64,000 bases of DNA, from contig NC_064650.1 of NCBI RefSeq assembly GCF_001723175.1, forward strand, positions 4,402,001 through 4,466,000. The letters are read 5' to 3'. The notes beneath the pieces are model-generated. The model had not been told where the DNA came from and did no database searches. It saw only the letters and a program-made list of their open reading frames with translations. The DNA comes from Penicillium oxalicum. Its lineage: Eukaryota > Ascomycota > Eurotiomycetes > Eurotiales > Aspergillaceae. A program made the position numbers and the translations under genes. Positions 49,901-64,000 of the stretch are shown here, piece by piece. Each line of letters starts with the position of its first letter. The first letter of the stretch is position 1.

Positions 49901-50677
49901 TTGCGAGAACAATTACCTCAAGATCTTTTACGATCATCAAGAAGCATTCATCCGCACCCCCTTGGGGACAACGACTCCGGAGACCGTCATTGAATGTGAA
50001 CCCCAGTCGCCGCTCCCTGTGCCTCAAATCCCCAATGCAAGCCTGGCCGATGGCATGGTGAGTTCCCCACGTGGGCAATACCTCCAACGAGTAGCGACCA
50101 GCACCCTCCGTGACCACGAACATCAGACGACATTGATGGCTGCTCCCGCCTGGTCGTTAATGCGCCAACCCCTTCCACTCCTCCTTCAAACCTTCCAGGG
50201 TCTTTCGACTCAGAACGAAGACTTCTGGTTCCCCGCATGTGCATACTTCTCCCGCAAGTCATACCCAGCAGAAGCGGTCTTGTATCACGAAGGAGAGGTC
50301 CCTCGCGCCTTTTATCTCCTCGAATCTGGCATGCTCCGTGCCGAGTACAACCTACCGCAGGGCCGATACTTTGAGCTTATCGTCGCCGGTCGGCCATGTG
50401 GTGAATTGCCTTTCTTCAGTAACACACGGCGCACTGCCACCGTCAAGGCGGAGCACGATTGCGTGGCTTGGTGTCTAAGTGATGAGCGCTGGAAAGCACT
50501 GCAGGAGGAAGAGCCCCGGATTGCAAGGGAGTTGCTTACCGTGAGCTTGAAGCTGACGACGGAGAGGATGGACAGCATTACTTCGTGAGTTCTTTCCGAC
50601 CAAGAAATCTTTTCCCATGGATAGACTATCAATATGCTGACTCGAACTACAGATATGTGTTAACTATGGCGGCTTAA
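46987..50677 (+). CDS. SulP-family transporter with STAS and cNMP-binding domains (Vsb1-like)
   Basis: It resembles yeast YGR125W/Vsb1, a vacuolar-membrane member of the SulP family linked to basic amino-acid storage; the substrate here is inferred. Five exons, 46987-47227, 47469-48806, 48869-49302, 49371-50584 and 50653-50677, give 1083 residues. The last exon codes only seven residues plus a stop. A Ser-rich N-terminal tail of about 270 residues is followed by ten or more membrane segments (for example [57 protein letters not shown]). A STAS domain (about 735-855) contains [22 protein letters not shown] cyclic-nucleotide-binding-type domain (about 945-1045) contains [16 protein letters not shown] and [15 protein letters not shown], keeping the Gly-Glu and Arg of a phosphate-binding cassette. 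The first intron is long (241 nt). ATG 46987 is the first in frame. Confidence 0.9.
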
Positions 50678-51129
50678 TTGCATTGCTCCCCCCTGCTGGT
50701 TTCATTCTTGCAAATTCGAGTGGGGTGGAGGAGGGTGGTCATTTGAGCGAGTGATGATTTATTTTGCACGTTTTTTTCGCATAATCACTATTTTTTACAC
50801 GTGAGAATTTAGATGATGAAATATAATGTCACGTTGGTCATTACGTGGATGCATGCTTATCAAAATCACCAATTTCTCTCCTTACCACACCGGGCAAAAA
50901 AATGTGTCAGCTATAAACAAAAACAGTATATCACTTCATTTCAATGGATCATTTATCACATTTCTCGCTAAAAATAACAAAAAAAAGATCTTGCCCAGCT
51001 ATCATTAGAAACCAAAGAAACCCCACTGATAAATCTCGAAGATGTAAATAGGTGTGAACCGTGGTTCCACGGCACTTGTCACGCATTTCCGTCAAGTCAT
51101 CACAAACGTAGAGAGAGAAAGATGGCACT
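50678..51129. other. Intergenic, convergent 3' ends
   Basis: About 450 bases between the stops of the transporter and the flavoenzyme. It is AT-rich and has no gene. Confidence 0.55.
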
Positions 51130-54894
<3,765 letters not shown>

Positions 54895-57591
54895 CTACTG
54901 AAGAGAGCCCTTAAGCAGGAGCTCAGTTCCTTCCGGCCAGCCGGAAGACTCGGCCATCTCAAGCACAGTCTGACCCGTCTCATCCCTTTGGGTGAAATCC
55001 ACCGGACCACCGCGACCGACCAGAATTTCAAGGAGCGGGAGATCCCGATTCTCGATAGCTTGCATGATGGCATTCCAGTCACGGTAGCAGAGGTTAGGGT
55101 TGGCGCCCTTGTCGATAAGCAACTTGATCATGGAGAAGTCATCGCCCTTGCGACGTCGAATCGCCTTCACAAGCGGCAGATGTTCACCGGGGGCATTGGG
55201 ATCAGCGCCCGCTTCGTTAAGGAGGAATCGCACAATGTCAAAGTGATGCTCTCTCAGCGCCGTTGTCAGAGGTGAGAAGACGCCGCCATTCTTCCATTCA
55301 ACACCAGCGCCAGCTGCCAGCAAAAGCTTGACACTTTCCAGAGAACCCGACTGAACTGCTTTCTCCATGACACCCTTGTGGGCAGAGAGATTTTGGGTGA
55401 CAGGTAAGATCATCCGAAGCACCTCTGAAGATTGCGTCGCCATGTAGATGGGCCAGTCTTGGCCACGGATTTTGGGGTCCGCACCGTGCGCCAGTAACCA
55501 GTCGATCATCTCCATGCGATTCTCTCGAATCGCCGTCGTCAGAGCAGTGTGTCCTTCTGAATTGCGATCATTTGGGCTGGCTCCGTGCTCAATCACCCAC
55601 TGCAGGGCTTTCATATGGTTCCAGTGGACGGCGCTTTCTGCGATTCCAGGCGGTTTGCGCAGGTCAGCACCAGCGGCCAGCAACTGCGGGAGGTATTGAA
55701 GCCGGTCATGGCTGATACATTTCCACGCGGGGTATTCAGATGCCATCACATTGGCGTCGGCACCGTGGCTCAGTAACAACTCCAGAATGTCAGGGCGGTC
55801 ATCACGGATAGCCGAGCAGAGAGGGGTGTAGACTCCGTCCTTCTTCAGATTGGGATCGACACCAGCCTGAAGCAAAACGCGCACGGCATCAATGCTGTTC
55901 ACGCTCGTCGCTTGCTCCATGAGCCCGGGGGTCTTCTTGATATCCGCACCTCGGGCGAGTAATATCCGGAGACAGTCAGGGCGGTGCACTGCAGACCAAA
56001 GGGCATGCTCAGGACCCGGTAGATTCGGGTTCGCATGGTGATCCAGAAGAGAAGTTACAATGGCCGGCTGATCCTTCAAGACTGCCTCACACAGAGCGGT
56101 TTTTCCATGTTTGTCCTTCAGGTCTGGGTTGCAGCCGGCGTCCAGCAGAATGCTGATGATTTTCTGTGATGCTCCATGACGAATTGAATCAATCAGCAGG
56201 GTCGTGTCGTTGTGGATTTCTTCGTTGGGTTTGCCACCGTAAGCAAGTAGAGTCTGAACCAGTGTGGGACTCCCTCTGAAAACTGAGCTGGTTAATGGGG
56301 AGTCGAGCTCTGCCTGTGCACGATAGTTCACGTCGGCACCATGTTGGAGGAGTAATGTGGCGCCTTCAATGAACGATTGCTCAACGGCTAGGAGAAGAGG
56401 CGTCTGGCCGTGCGAATCGGGGATGTTTGGGTTCGCCTTGAACTGCAACAGTAGCTGCGCGCTCTCCAGGTCTCGTTGAATGATGGCCTCATTCAAAGGA
56501 TGAATGTTCTCATGCCTGTCGGGCGACATCCCATTGGCCAACAGCCGCTGGAGAAGGATGTGGTTGCGTTCCTGGATAGCGAATGTAAGACTGTTCCGTG
56601 GGTTAGGTGTCCCACTGATCATGGAGGAGCTAGGGACATGCTGCGACATGAGATATCCGTTCAAGGTTGACATGCTCGGCTTCTCCCGTGGCCGCAAACC
56701 CGTATCCGATTCACTTGGTCGTCGTAAGCTGTTGTTCGCCGTGGAGCCCGCTGAGCTCCCTTGAGCTGGACGCACTGGTAGCGCGCGGTATTCGATAGTC
56801 GAAGGAACTTTGACGTCGCGAGAGGGCTGAGAGACCAGGAATTCGTTCAAGGAAAGGACGGATGACATGTCGTCGATCGCGCTCTCCGAGTCTTGCGAGG
56901 CAAACGTCGGCACATATTCCTCTGCGACGCTCGGCGAACCATGACGAACGTATCCTGGCTCCTTTGGCGGCACTGAAGGGCTGGAGCGCACCGAGCCAGA
57001 GGATTTTTTGGAGACAGACTCATTACTCTTGACAGACTTGGTTTGATTGATTCCCATCACCGACCGGCCTTTGGAGATGCGATCTAGTGCCGCGGCGAGA
57101 CTGGCGTATCCAATTCCCACGGCCTCCTCAGGGTGTGCTTCCTTCATAGACCAGTGAAAGGCCATGCCGCTGATTTGCAGAGTCTCATTGTTCTTCTTGA
57201 GGGATTCGTGGATGCGATTGAGCTCGTGGCCCGGCCGACTCCATCCACGCTGAAGTTTACCCAGTGTCCCGCGGTGTTCCCATTGCACCAGTTTCAAGAT
57301 GACCTTGTCGAGTTGTTGGAAATCACGGTAGGCCGCCACAAATTTCTTCTGGATCTCGTCGATGACGATCTCGGGCAGAGAACGATTGGCGGCGGTCAAT
57401 TCGGTGATTCCAGTCTCAATGGCCCACAGGGTGCGGCACGTATCAAGAAAGGTATGTGACAATTCGCGAAAGCCATCGGGCAGATCCTGCGTCGTGCTAA
57501 GATAGTTCAGCATGTGGACCGAGATTTTGTTGCCTAGGGTTGTCGCCATGGCCGCAACCGCGCGGATGGCTTCCTCGGTCGCAGGAGGCAT
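54895..57591 (-). CDS. Large ankyrin-repeat protein with a STAND-like N-terminal domain
   Basis: A single exon of 898 residues; ATG 57591 (MPPATEEAIRAVAA) is chosen as the first in-frame ATG before conserved-looking sequence, although the frame is open to 57795. Residues 1 to about 160 are helical (AAMATTLGNKISVHML.., FRELSHTFLDTCRTLWAIE, LQRGWSRPGHELNRIHESL) and resemble the fungal N-terminal domains found on STAND/NLR-type proteins (SesA/PigL_N style); this is inference. A Ser-rich linker follows (about 170-325). From about residue 330 to the end I count 18 ankyrin repeats with TPL..A and GADPN-type loops. Repeats 6-14 form a three-repeat supra-unit of 92 residues in triplicate. No NACHT or NB-ARC nucleotide-binding domain is present, so it is not a complete STAND receptor. 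The partner is unknown. Confidence 0.85.
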   Translation of the reverse strand: MPPATEEAIRAVAAMATTLGNKISVHMLNYLSTTQDLPDGFRELSHTFLDTCRTLWAIETGITELTAANRSLPEIVIDEIQKKFVAAYRDFQQLDKVILKLVQWEHRGTLGKLQRGWSRPGHELNRIHESLKKNNETLQISGMAFHWSMKEAHPEEAVGIGYASLAAALDRISKGRSVMGINQTKSVKSNESVSKKSSGSVRSSPSVPPKEPGYVRHGSPSVAEEYVPTFASQDSESAIDDMSSVLSLNEFLVSQPSRDVKVPSTIEYRALPVRPAQGSSAGSTANNSLRRPSESDTGLRPREKPSMSTLNGYLMSQHVPSSSMISGTPNPRNSLTFAIQERNHILLQRLLANGMSPDRHENIHPLNEAIIQRDLESAQLLLQFKANPNIPDSHGQTPLLLAVEQSFIEGATLLLQHGADVNYRAQAELDSPLTSSVFRGSPTLVQTLLAYGGKPNEEIHNDTTLLIDSIRHGASQKIISILLDAGCNPDLKDKHGKTALCEAVLKDQPAIVTSLLDHHANPNLPGPEHALWSAVHRPDCLRILLARGADIKKTPGLMEQATSVNSIDAVRVLLQAGVDPNLKKDGVYTPLCSAIRDDRPDILELLLSHGADANVMASEYPAWKCISHDRLQYLPQLLAAGADLRKPPGIAESAVHWNHMKALQWVIEHGASPNDRNSEGHTALTTAIRENRMEMIDWLLAHGADPKIRGQDWPIYMATQSSEVLRMILPVTQNLSAHKGVMEKAVQSGSLESVKLLLAAGAGVEWKNGGVFSPLTTALREHHFDIVRFLLNEAGADPNAPGEHLPLVKAIRRRKGDDFSMIKLLIDKGANPNLCYRDWNAIMQAIENRDLPLLEILVGRGGPVDFTQRDETGQTVLEMAESSGWPEGTELLLKGSLQ
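55283..56110 (-). repeat. Three copies of a ~276-bp supra-repeat (three ankyrins each)
   Basis: Landmark repeats beginning at about 56110 (GKTALCEAV), 55833 (YTPLCSAI), 55558 (GHTALTTAI) and 55282 (FSPLTTAL) are spaced 277, 275 and 276 bases apart. Inside each unit the second ankyrin lacks the TPLH-type start and the third opens with PG..E.A or a related form. Confidence 0.65.
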
Positions 57592-60500
57592 GATCGCGTT
57601 CGAGAGAGTCGGCTCCTCTGTCCAATGCGTGGCACTTGGAGAGGTTTGAATGAGAGAAAAAGAAGACGCCGCACAAGACAATTCACAATTGGCTGTGGAA
57701 GGAGATTGCGCTTGAGATGAGTAATTTGGCCCACCGACAAGTCCTGTGAACAGGACTGTTCGACTCCAGGCCAGGGACCCATAACGAACCAGCACATATT
57801 GGGGGCCAGGTGGTCAGCTGCCGCTGGCAAATGTAGCAGCGACTCAGCGCAATACCAATCTCTGATTTGTGGGGCATTCATCTGATGTATGGGAGGCATC
57901 AACCTTCATGGCTGGCGCTCATTGAATTTTGGGGCTTAGCTCGGCGTGTCCGAGCTCGATCGCGGATCTGAGAAGATGCATCTGGGAACCGATACAAACG
58001 GAGAATGTGGCTGCTTTCGGTCTAGTCGTATAACGGCAATCTGACTGTGGAGCACCATGAGTAACGAATCCTCCAATCAATATTGATTCTCTCTGATCAA
58101 GTGGAGTTGGTGCTCGCTCCAGATGCGCCGGCGGAGCACGTGTGGACTGTGAACTGGACGCCATGTGTACGAAGTTTATTTTTCCACGGCCAGAGGGGCC
58201 AAGTGCGGTCGACTGAATTTTGCGTCTTGAGGTTTCCCACGAATGGTGCTGTGCCACTGTGCTACACACAATTTCATTCAACGTCGTCTCGTTGGTGAGT
58301 ATGGAAGATGGGCTGACAATATACAACCCACGTAGGCTAGGAAGTAGGGAGATGGCAAATATTGAGAAGAAAAGACGGATGGCGGAATATGTTGTTTCGC
58401 CGATGAGTGGAAGGTCCGCTGGGATAAGCAGGTTAGGCAAGTTTCAGCTCGCCTTAGCCCAAAGGTAAAATCTCAGTGGGGGTGAGCCGGAACTTGGTTG
58501 ATGCACCGTCACTCGCGTGGTGTGTACCATGCTACTGAGTGTCTTGAAGTACCCTATACTGTCAATGAGTTGAAAGGTAGCCTGTTGTCAATTGATCCAT
58601 AAAACTGGTCAGTACAATTCAGTAATGTGTAGGCGTGGTGAATTGTGCCAATAGAGTCAATTATTATTAATAATGTAGACCAAGGTGCCTCCCATTCCGG
58701 TTGTGAACCTTGAATGTGGATCAGCCCTGCCCGGGGTTTCTCCCGAGTTAGTCCTCACTCTGACCTCGGGCATCATCGAGGGCTAGCTGAAGGTAAATTG
58801 GCTCTGTCGGGTTTGGCTTTAGACGGATTGAAGGGTGGCACTCAACCTTCAAAGGATTTTAATGGAACATGAGATGGGCTTGGTTCTTGTTGTAGACCAA
58901 CGCCATAGTAGATTCCGCCCCGTCAAGCTTCTAGATGAGCTCCAATCTATATCATCGTGGGCAATTCTAGGCTCCAGGAATAGCATGTGACGCGGCGCGA
59001 GTGTCTCACTCTTCGCAGTCACTCGCTTGTCCGAACAATAAAACAGACATCGAACTCATCATGGATCTGGCTCACTAGGAAGCCAACCATGAGCCCAGCG
59101 AACCTTCTTGTGCAATAATAGGTCAAAGGAACCGATCAGGGCTGAACTCACTTTCGACGGCTCGTTGGGCCGAGCCCTACGCATACACCAGCAAATTTGT
59201 CTAGCGTGTGGATAAATCGATTCCCAAGTCAAAGAGGCATTCTCCATAGCTGTAAGGTTAGATAACTCCTGATTCATTCGTCAATCCACAGTACAGTGGG
59301 AGCCCCTCGTGCGCTATTACTTTCAGTCGTTCCTCTTGTCTGACGCTCCTGAAAAGCTTTGCCGGGTGCACGGGGACGCACTGCAGTATATCTAACCCAC
59401 AATGTGGTTGCGGCGCTACGCATCGATGGAAGGCTAGTACTATGGCTGTTTCTTGGCAAAGGAAAGGGTCAGTGCACATTTGCTGACTCCTCCGCGGCTC
59501 AAGCCTAGGATCTGGAAAAAAAAATTTGCCCAAAAAGTCAAGATCTTTTCAGCAACTGGAGGTAACGGCCTAGATACCAGGGAAACTGATTGGGGCGCTA
59601 CTGATTACAGGCCGGATCATTGAGTGCAACATAGTACCTGAGTCACACAACAATTATGGAATTCATTTCGCGGGACTCGAAGTGCAGATCAGGTACGAAA
59701 ACTCAAGGCGACTGATAGTTATGTGCCTGGCTTGAACCAAATTACTACAAATCTCGTCGGGTCCACGGTCCACTGTGTATCTTCCGTGCCCTGATCACCA
59801 ACGAATCTCATTACTATTTGCAAATCCGAGTGGCCAATCCCGGTAAAACACTGTCACCATCATATTAAACGAGATCCACTTTTGGGAAGTAATTTAAGGG
59901 GATTTGAGGCTAGTCTCGTTTGGTCCTCATGATTTTGGGAAGGGCTGAATAACTTGTTTTCTTCCAAGATTGAGATTGTTGGTACCTGACCGTGTCGGGC
60001 AAGGATGCTCCGTCTTGTGAAAATGCGTCGCGAGGTGTATGTGATGGAGTCAAACACAAAAACTCCAATATTGACAGATGACTTCAAGCGTCGCAGTGGG
60101 CAGGATGGAGGATCGCCGCAGTCGAATGCTGTGCATGGCCACTTGACTTAAGCCATGGAGTGCAATCATCACGAGAGGGAGGCTTACCAGGTGCAAGGGT
60201 TCATGTTGACCTACGATCATGAGGATAATGCCGATGAGGAAGCAGACACCAGGACCTAGAGAGATGGAAGAGGCAATCGAGGACACAAAGATGGGTACGG
60301 GGAGGCAGGGCCAATGGAGCGATATACGGATGACGAAGGGGGAATAAAACAACTCTTCTCCAACCTCGCGTCTATAACATGAGGGTTGATGAAAAGAAGA
60401 TCCACGGATGGAAAGTGCCAAAGAATACGCCTGTCAATGACCCGAAGGCCGTTGAACAGACTGTTCCGCCGCGCTGTGCAATGCAGGGACCAGACTGTGG

Positions 60501-63500
60501 TGGGTCGCCTTCATGATCGCGACCACCCAAACAAGGTAAGTATGAAGAGGAAAAGAAAAAGGGAAGGAAAGGAGGCGGGCAGCCAGCTGTATTTATACAC
60601 CTCCGGACAGGCCCAGGCGGTAAGCGAGGAATTAGGGATCACGTGAACCCCCCCCTTGCGGCGAGGTGAACCTTACAGCAAACGATGATGGTGCATTCCC
60701 TCATTGGAATCAAAGTCCCGGCATCAGTGCCTTCCAATGTGATTAATGAGATGCTGATCATGGGATGTATGGCTAAGGGTCTACATATCCCATACACTCC
60801 AAACAACCACAGGAGAGGGGACGACACACCACGAAGGATACTCATACTTCGACTCAGACCTGTTGAACTGCGTCCCTTACATTCTAAGGACTTTCCACTC
60901 ATCCTACTCCTTTATCTATTTGTAGACCTGCGCCAGAGCAAAGACCTGTACTCAAAGAAGCGGGAGTCACTGTCCAATACGCCAGACTCGTGATGAAACC
61001 AAGATGCGCTTGTCAGTAGTAAATTGGTTTCTGGGAGCGGGGGTCTTTGATAGACACGACCCAGTGAAGGCCTGGATGGAGGTGAGTCCAGGGCGGCGAG
61101 TCTATACGGAACCGATCCGAATCCTATGGATTCCCCTCCTTTTTGAATTTCATTCTCAAGTATAGGTTTGCGGGTCATGACAGAAGGAATAGAAGCCGAT
61201 CTTGCGTTTTGTGATTGGATGTTTATGCGTGTCGGTGACATGTGGAGGCAGGGAGGAAATAAAAGGTGGGCTTGGAAGAGGATGCCACACAGGCCTGAGT
61301 CTGCGATCGGGATAAATCCGGCAGAGGAAATAACGACTAGGTTGCAGGATTTCATCGTCATGGCTGCGTCTCCATGTCTACGCTATGAATCTCAATCGGA
61401 GTCGTAGGTGCCCAGCATATAGAGGACAACATTCGACACTTGTCGTTCATAGGTGGTCCTTGGCTCGACCAGAGTCATCGCGGCACATGTCTAACTGAAG
61501 GAGGAACCACCGCTGTTCTGCTGGTGGAACGCACGATGAGCATCCCACTTGCGAGAGACCTGGTACCAGGGTTGATGGCGGCTCAATAATATGCATTCTT
61601 TCCCGTACCGTTGTCCCCATCGCCGAGATACTTGATTGAGCACTTGCCCGGTCCACCAACCATCAGGATCGGTACTATACTACCAAGGCTCGGGCGACGC
61701 AGCACCTTGATGGGCAGAGCAAGGTATGGAAGACCCAGGGATGGATTGAAAGAGCCGCCCATCCAGGAGGACCTCTAGAGTGGCGAGAAAATCCTCACTG
61801 CATCCGGCTCCATGGAAGGGGACAGGGATCCATTTCCATGGCCGGCTCTATGGGCATCAAAAATTGGTGGTCGCCCAAGTGAAGATCCCAGCAATGCATC
61901 CTGAAGAATTGAGGCATGTTCAGTTCGCATGGAGGTTGGCAGACTCAACTGGAGTCGAGCATATCAACCGATTTGTGGCTCCCGACCGATGGAGGTTCCA
62001 AAGGACAGGCGTCTCCATGAGAACGCACCCCGGTTTGAGGAAACTTGCTTACAGACAGATATCAGAAGCTTGTTTGGCGTCGAATGCAAATGGACAATGC
62101 ATCTCCCTTGCGTAAGATGCGCGGTGTCACCATCTGAATCTGACCTAGCAGTTGTGTACAAGGGAGTGGCCGCTCGTAAAGAGAGGCATCTGTTTTAGGA
62201 TGGTATTCTACACGAGTCAGCTGATCGCCAACTCCCCATTTGATGATCTACCCAAGAGCTCTTCCATCGATGCAACTGACCTTTGACAAGACTGTCCAGG
62301 TCAGAAGTCAGAAGGGCTCCTCCGAAAGGGCCCCAGGAGCCAAGCAGGGAGGGGCTTACTGTCGATCAAGACTCCTCATTGGCCAGATTTCGCTGGTCGA
62401 TGGATCGGCGGCGCGGATGATCATTGTGCGACTGTACATGGGCCGCGCTTCAGGAGGTGTTGCCGGGAGGACATCAAATGGTGGTCTAGTAAACAGGGCC
62501 AAGAGAGCGACAACGGGCCCGACAGTGGTTCTGGTCTTGATTGTTCCGAGACCTCGGAGGGATCATCTTACAATCATTGACGATGGATGACCATCGTACT
62601 ACACTAGTACACGGGAGGCCGTACACATCATGTCCCATGCTGCAGGAGAATCTCCAGAGCAGCAGCCTGCGATGGTGGTTTGTAGATGGCCCGGAGTCTA
62701 CTCGATGTTCCGTCCACAGTCGCAGAAAAGGCTTGGCACAAAGTACATCCCTTGGCCAACACGATCAGACCATGGTACCAGATGCCCGATGCTCGACGGC
62801 CGAAGGTTCTAGCTGTCGTGACGCAGGGGCGCTGCAGTTGATAACGTGACGGGGGTGTGCGACGAGGTCCAAGGGGGTGTGCAAGACTACTGGGCAGCCA
62901 GCCACTCTTGATCGATGGTTTTGCCGTTTGGAAGCCCTTTGATGAAATTTGAACCAGGCACTGGGCAGTAACACTCGCAGCCTGACACGGGATCAACAAA
63001 GTGGGGCTGAATGAGACGGCTGGGTTCCTCCTGTCCATGGTTCATTTCTTTTCCTGTCTCGACAAAGCTTCGAAATGGACACGAAGATGCGGGCGGGGAT
63101 CTAAAGGGGGTTGATCGATTTTTTTTTTACGCCAACTGACCACTCTCGTGCGATATCCAAGGTCGGTTGGAAAGTGGAGTCAAGTCGATCATGTCGAGAC
63201 GGTCTCTCTCACCGCATTTAGTACCCGTCGCAGGTTGAGCAAAGAGGTGCGCTCTTTGATAGAGGGGGGAAAAAAGGAGGTGAGAAAGTTCCGTCGCGTC
63301 TCTCTTCGCGAGGGAGGACAGTATGTCCTCTGATTCTACAGCACATCCTTCATCGTATCCGGTCAACCGGGGGAGAGGACAAGAAAAGGTAGCACACGTG
63401 TCACATTCTCCAAAAGGTGAAACAAAGAGAGTTGATGGTCTCCCAAGGTTGGAGTCAACCCGAGCCTACACGATGTGAACTCTTTAACTTTACGAGGCAT

Positions 63501-64000
63501 CCCGATCATGGGAACGGGATCCAATGGTAACTCCCTAATAGCCAGCGCCAGCCGCTCCTTAGTCGCAACGGCAGTGCAGCGAAACACCACAAGCTCGGAC
63601 CGGTCAAGTATCCTGGTGACGACAAGAGAGCACGGCAGAGTGTCATCAAGGATCCGACAGGCTGCATCTGTCACACACGGAGGTTGAGGTGGATCCAGCG
63701 TGACTGGCTGCCGCTGACCACGAGGACCACCACGCCACTTGCATCGCCGTAACGGCCATCGGAGGAGATCCTGGTCGGTTTTTCTCCGCGCACACGACGA
63801 TGGGTGGTGTCCTTGGTCAACCACTCGGACGCCCGCTTTGCGCTCTGCATTTTGCATTTCCGTGCTTTGCGTGGCCACAGCTGCGATCGACTGCCATAGA
63901 CTGCAGGCTTCCAGTGACGTGTAGTTCCAGTAAGTCTGTAATCTATACTGGACACCAGTCTCGAACATTCGTTGACTGCAGGGCTGGCAACGTTGATACA
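57592..64000. other. Gene-poor right end
   Basis: About 6.4 kb from the ankyrin start to the window edge. All frames are short, on both strands. The hydrophobic minus-strand frame at 60050-60421 and the frames at 57919-58440, 61168-61407 and 63363-63968 have no recognisable motifs. The left few hundred bases are the ankyrin-gene promoter. I see no tRNA and no transposon termini. Confidence 0.5.

Noticed and set aside
57919..58440. 173-codon minus-strand frame upstream of the ankyrin gene
   Set aside because: It could be an upstream exon, but no splice pair joins it sensibly to 57591 and the sequence has no motif.
60050..60421. Hydrophobic minus-strand frame that might be a membrane protein
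   Set aside because: It has two hydrophobic stretches but no family signature, no partner exons, and alternative frames are equally open.
58400..64000. A transposable element in the right-end gene-poor DNA
   Set aside because: No transposase or reverse transcriptase motif, terminal repeats or target-site duplications could be found by eye.

Overview
The window is chromosomal DNA of a filamentous ascomycete. Gene content and style fit the Eurotiales (Aspergillus/Penicillium type). Introns are short, about 60-120 nt with one of 241 nt, and have GT..AG ends. Protein-coding genes stand alone rather than in operons, and one intron-less nuclear tRNA-Ala(AGC) is present. The family assignment is an inference from protein resemblance; no search could be run.

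Left part, 1-15.2 kb. The 3' part of a peroxisomal alpha/beta hydrolase ending in SKL comes first. It is followed by a four-exon alkaline ceramidase (-), a mitochondrial glycine carrier of the Hem25/SLC25A38 type (+), a charged coiled-coil protein (-) with a one-base frame break in a C8 run, a doubtful ORF in an AT-rich patch, prefoldin subunit 1 (-), tRNA-Ala(AGC) (+), and an HMG-box regulator (-).

Middle, 15.2-28.4 kb. About 13 kb lies directly upstream of the HMG-box gene with no supportable protein gene. It holds three G/C homopolymer runs of 22-25 bases, GA microsatellites, a 23-bp perfect palindrome and an imperfect CA/TG hairpin.

Right part, 28.4-57.6 kb. The order is a PHD-finger chromatin protein (-), the CCR4-NOT subunit Caf40/CNOT9 (-), two neighbouring cysteine-rich surface proteins (-), GINS subunit Psf1 (+, one-base frame break), a cyanovirin-N homology protein (-, two one-base frame breaks), an AT-rich gene-poor stretch, a Vsb1-like SulP transporter with STAS and cyclic-nucleotide-binding domains (+), an intron-less dimethylglycine-oxidase-like flavoenzyme (-), and a large ankyrin protein (-). 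The last 6.4 kb carries no convincing gene.

The genes are mostly unrelated housekeeping functions: sphingolipid turnover, heme/glycine supply, tubulin/actin folding, mRNA decay, replication initiation, vacuolar transport and one-carbon metabolism. Three observations deserve most attention. First, the four frame breaks seen in three genes are each repaired in frame by restoring a single missing base, which points to deletion errors in the assembly more than to real pseudogenes. Second, the developmental-type HMG gene sits below a 13-kb apparent regulatory desert. Third, the ankyrin protein contains a three-repeat supra-unit of about 92 residues, itself repeated three times.
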